Positions 22,317 to 22,671 of a stretch of 22,671 nucleotides of DNA are shown here, in pieces. Source of the stretch: JBCBKL01 sp963922565. Its GTDB lineage: Bacteria; Pseudomonadota; Alphaproteobacteria; Rhodobacterales; Rhodobacteraceae. The notes under the pieces are model-generated. The model did no database searches. It worked only from the letters and a program-made list of their open reading frames with translations, and was not told the DNA's origin. The stretch's first letter is position 1. Each line of letters starts with the position of its first letter. The stretch is taken from positions 1 to 22,671 of the forward strand of contig CAWUIQ010000053.1 of NCBI GenBank assembly GCA_963922565.1. Reading direction: 5' to 3'. Made by a program: the position numbers and the translations under genes.

Positions 22317-22671
22317 CTATCCTCCCAAAACAGCCCGTGCCGCCGCAATCGCGGCATCCGCATTCGCCGCGTCCTTGGCGCCACCCTGCGCCATGTCCGG
22401 TCGGCCGCCGCCGCCTTTGCCGCCAAGCTCGGACACCGCCGCCTTGACCAGATCCACGGCCGAGACAACCGCCGTCTTGTCATCGGTCACACCAGCAGCC
22501 ACGGCGACCTTCCCGTCAGCTTCGGCGATCAGCAGGATGGCCCCCGACGACAGCCGGCTCTTGTGCTCGTCGATGAGGGCGGGCAGATCCTTGCCCGTCA
22601 CCCCGTTCAGGACCTGAGCCAGGAACGACGTCCCGTTAACCTCTTCGGCCTCCGGGGCCGCGGCCCCGCCG
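22317..22671 (-). CDS. alaS: Alanyl-tRNA synthetase, C-terminal end (cut by window edge)
   Basis: AlaRS charges tRNA-Ala with alanine. Only the last 117 or so residues are present; the rest lies beyond the right edge. The visible part is the C-terminal DHHA1-type domain used for oligomerisation and tRNA elbow recognition. It includes SSGAILLIAEADGKVAVAAG, a KTAVVSAVDLVKAAVSELGG helix region and the diagnostic GGKGGGGRPDMAQGGA motif, then a helical tail ending AVLGG. The stop codon lies directly before the DUF1330 start. Identification is secure from the glycine-rich motif. Confidence 0.93.
   Translation of the reverse strand, partial: GGAAAPEAEEVNGTSFLAQVLNGVTGKDLPALIDEHKSRLSSGAILLIAEADGKVAVAAGVTDDKTAVVSAVDLVKAAVSELGGKGGGGRPDMAQGGAKDAANADAAIAAARAVLGG

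Overview
The window looks like a chromosomal segment from a high-GC alphaproteobacterium, most probably a member of Rhodobacterales (roseobacter or Rhodobacter relatives). The evidence is the cell-envelope gene order, the use of LpxI instead of LpxH, the sequence character of PyrH, MiaA and UppS, and the general codon bias. This placement is inferred from family knowledge, not from a database search.

Bases 1-12186 are a long minus-strand gene run (transcribed right to left): pyrH, a membrane protein with an acyl-carrier-like N-terminus, frr, uppS, cdsA, dxr, rseP, a 41-residue membrane microprotein, bamA, skp/ompH, fabZ, lpxA, lpxI and lpxB (cut by the left edge). It links UMP synthesis, ribosome recycling, isoprenoid and undecaprenyl precursor supply, CDP-diacylglycerol synthesis, outer-membrane protein assembly and early lipid A synthesis. 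Spacing is very tight: uppS/cdsA, cdsA/dxr, fabZ/lpxA and lpxI/lpxB overlap by 1-4 bases. The main break lies between rseP and bamA, where I find the microprotein gene, a hairpin terminator and a candidate bamA promoter.

miaA (12265-13146, plus) is divergent from pyrH. After it comes a 355-base stretch without a convincing gene but rich in inverted repeats. Next is a plus-strand Opp/Dpp-type ABC importer: two permeases, the second unusually long, and one fused double ATPase. No substrate-binding protein gene is present in the window. A GntP-family permease and typA/bipA follow on the same strand; typA has a leader hairpin that would bury its ribosome binding site.

The right end is minus strand: alaS (only the C-terminus is in the window), a DUF1330 protein that starts two bases after the alaS stop codon, and a small VOC/glyoxalase-fold protein convergent with typA.

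Most of the window is conserved core genome. The less ordinary items are the microprotein and terminator/promoter overlap before bamA, the acyl-carrier-like membrane protein between pyrH and frr, the importer lacking its binding protein with a possible relic reading frame upstream, the two cysteine quartets in the fused ATPase, and the typA leader hairpin. I see no tRNA or rRNA gene, CRISPR array, insertion sequence or prophage.
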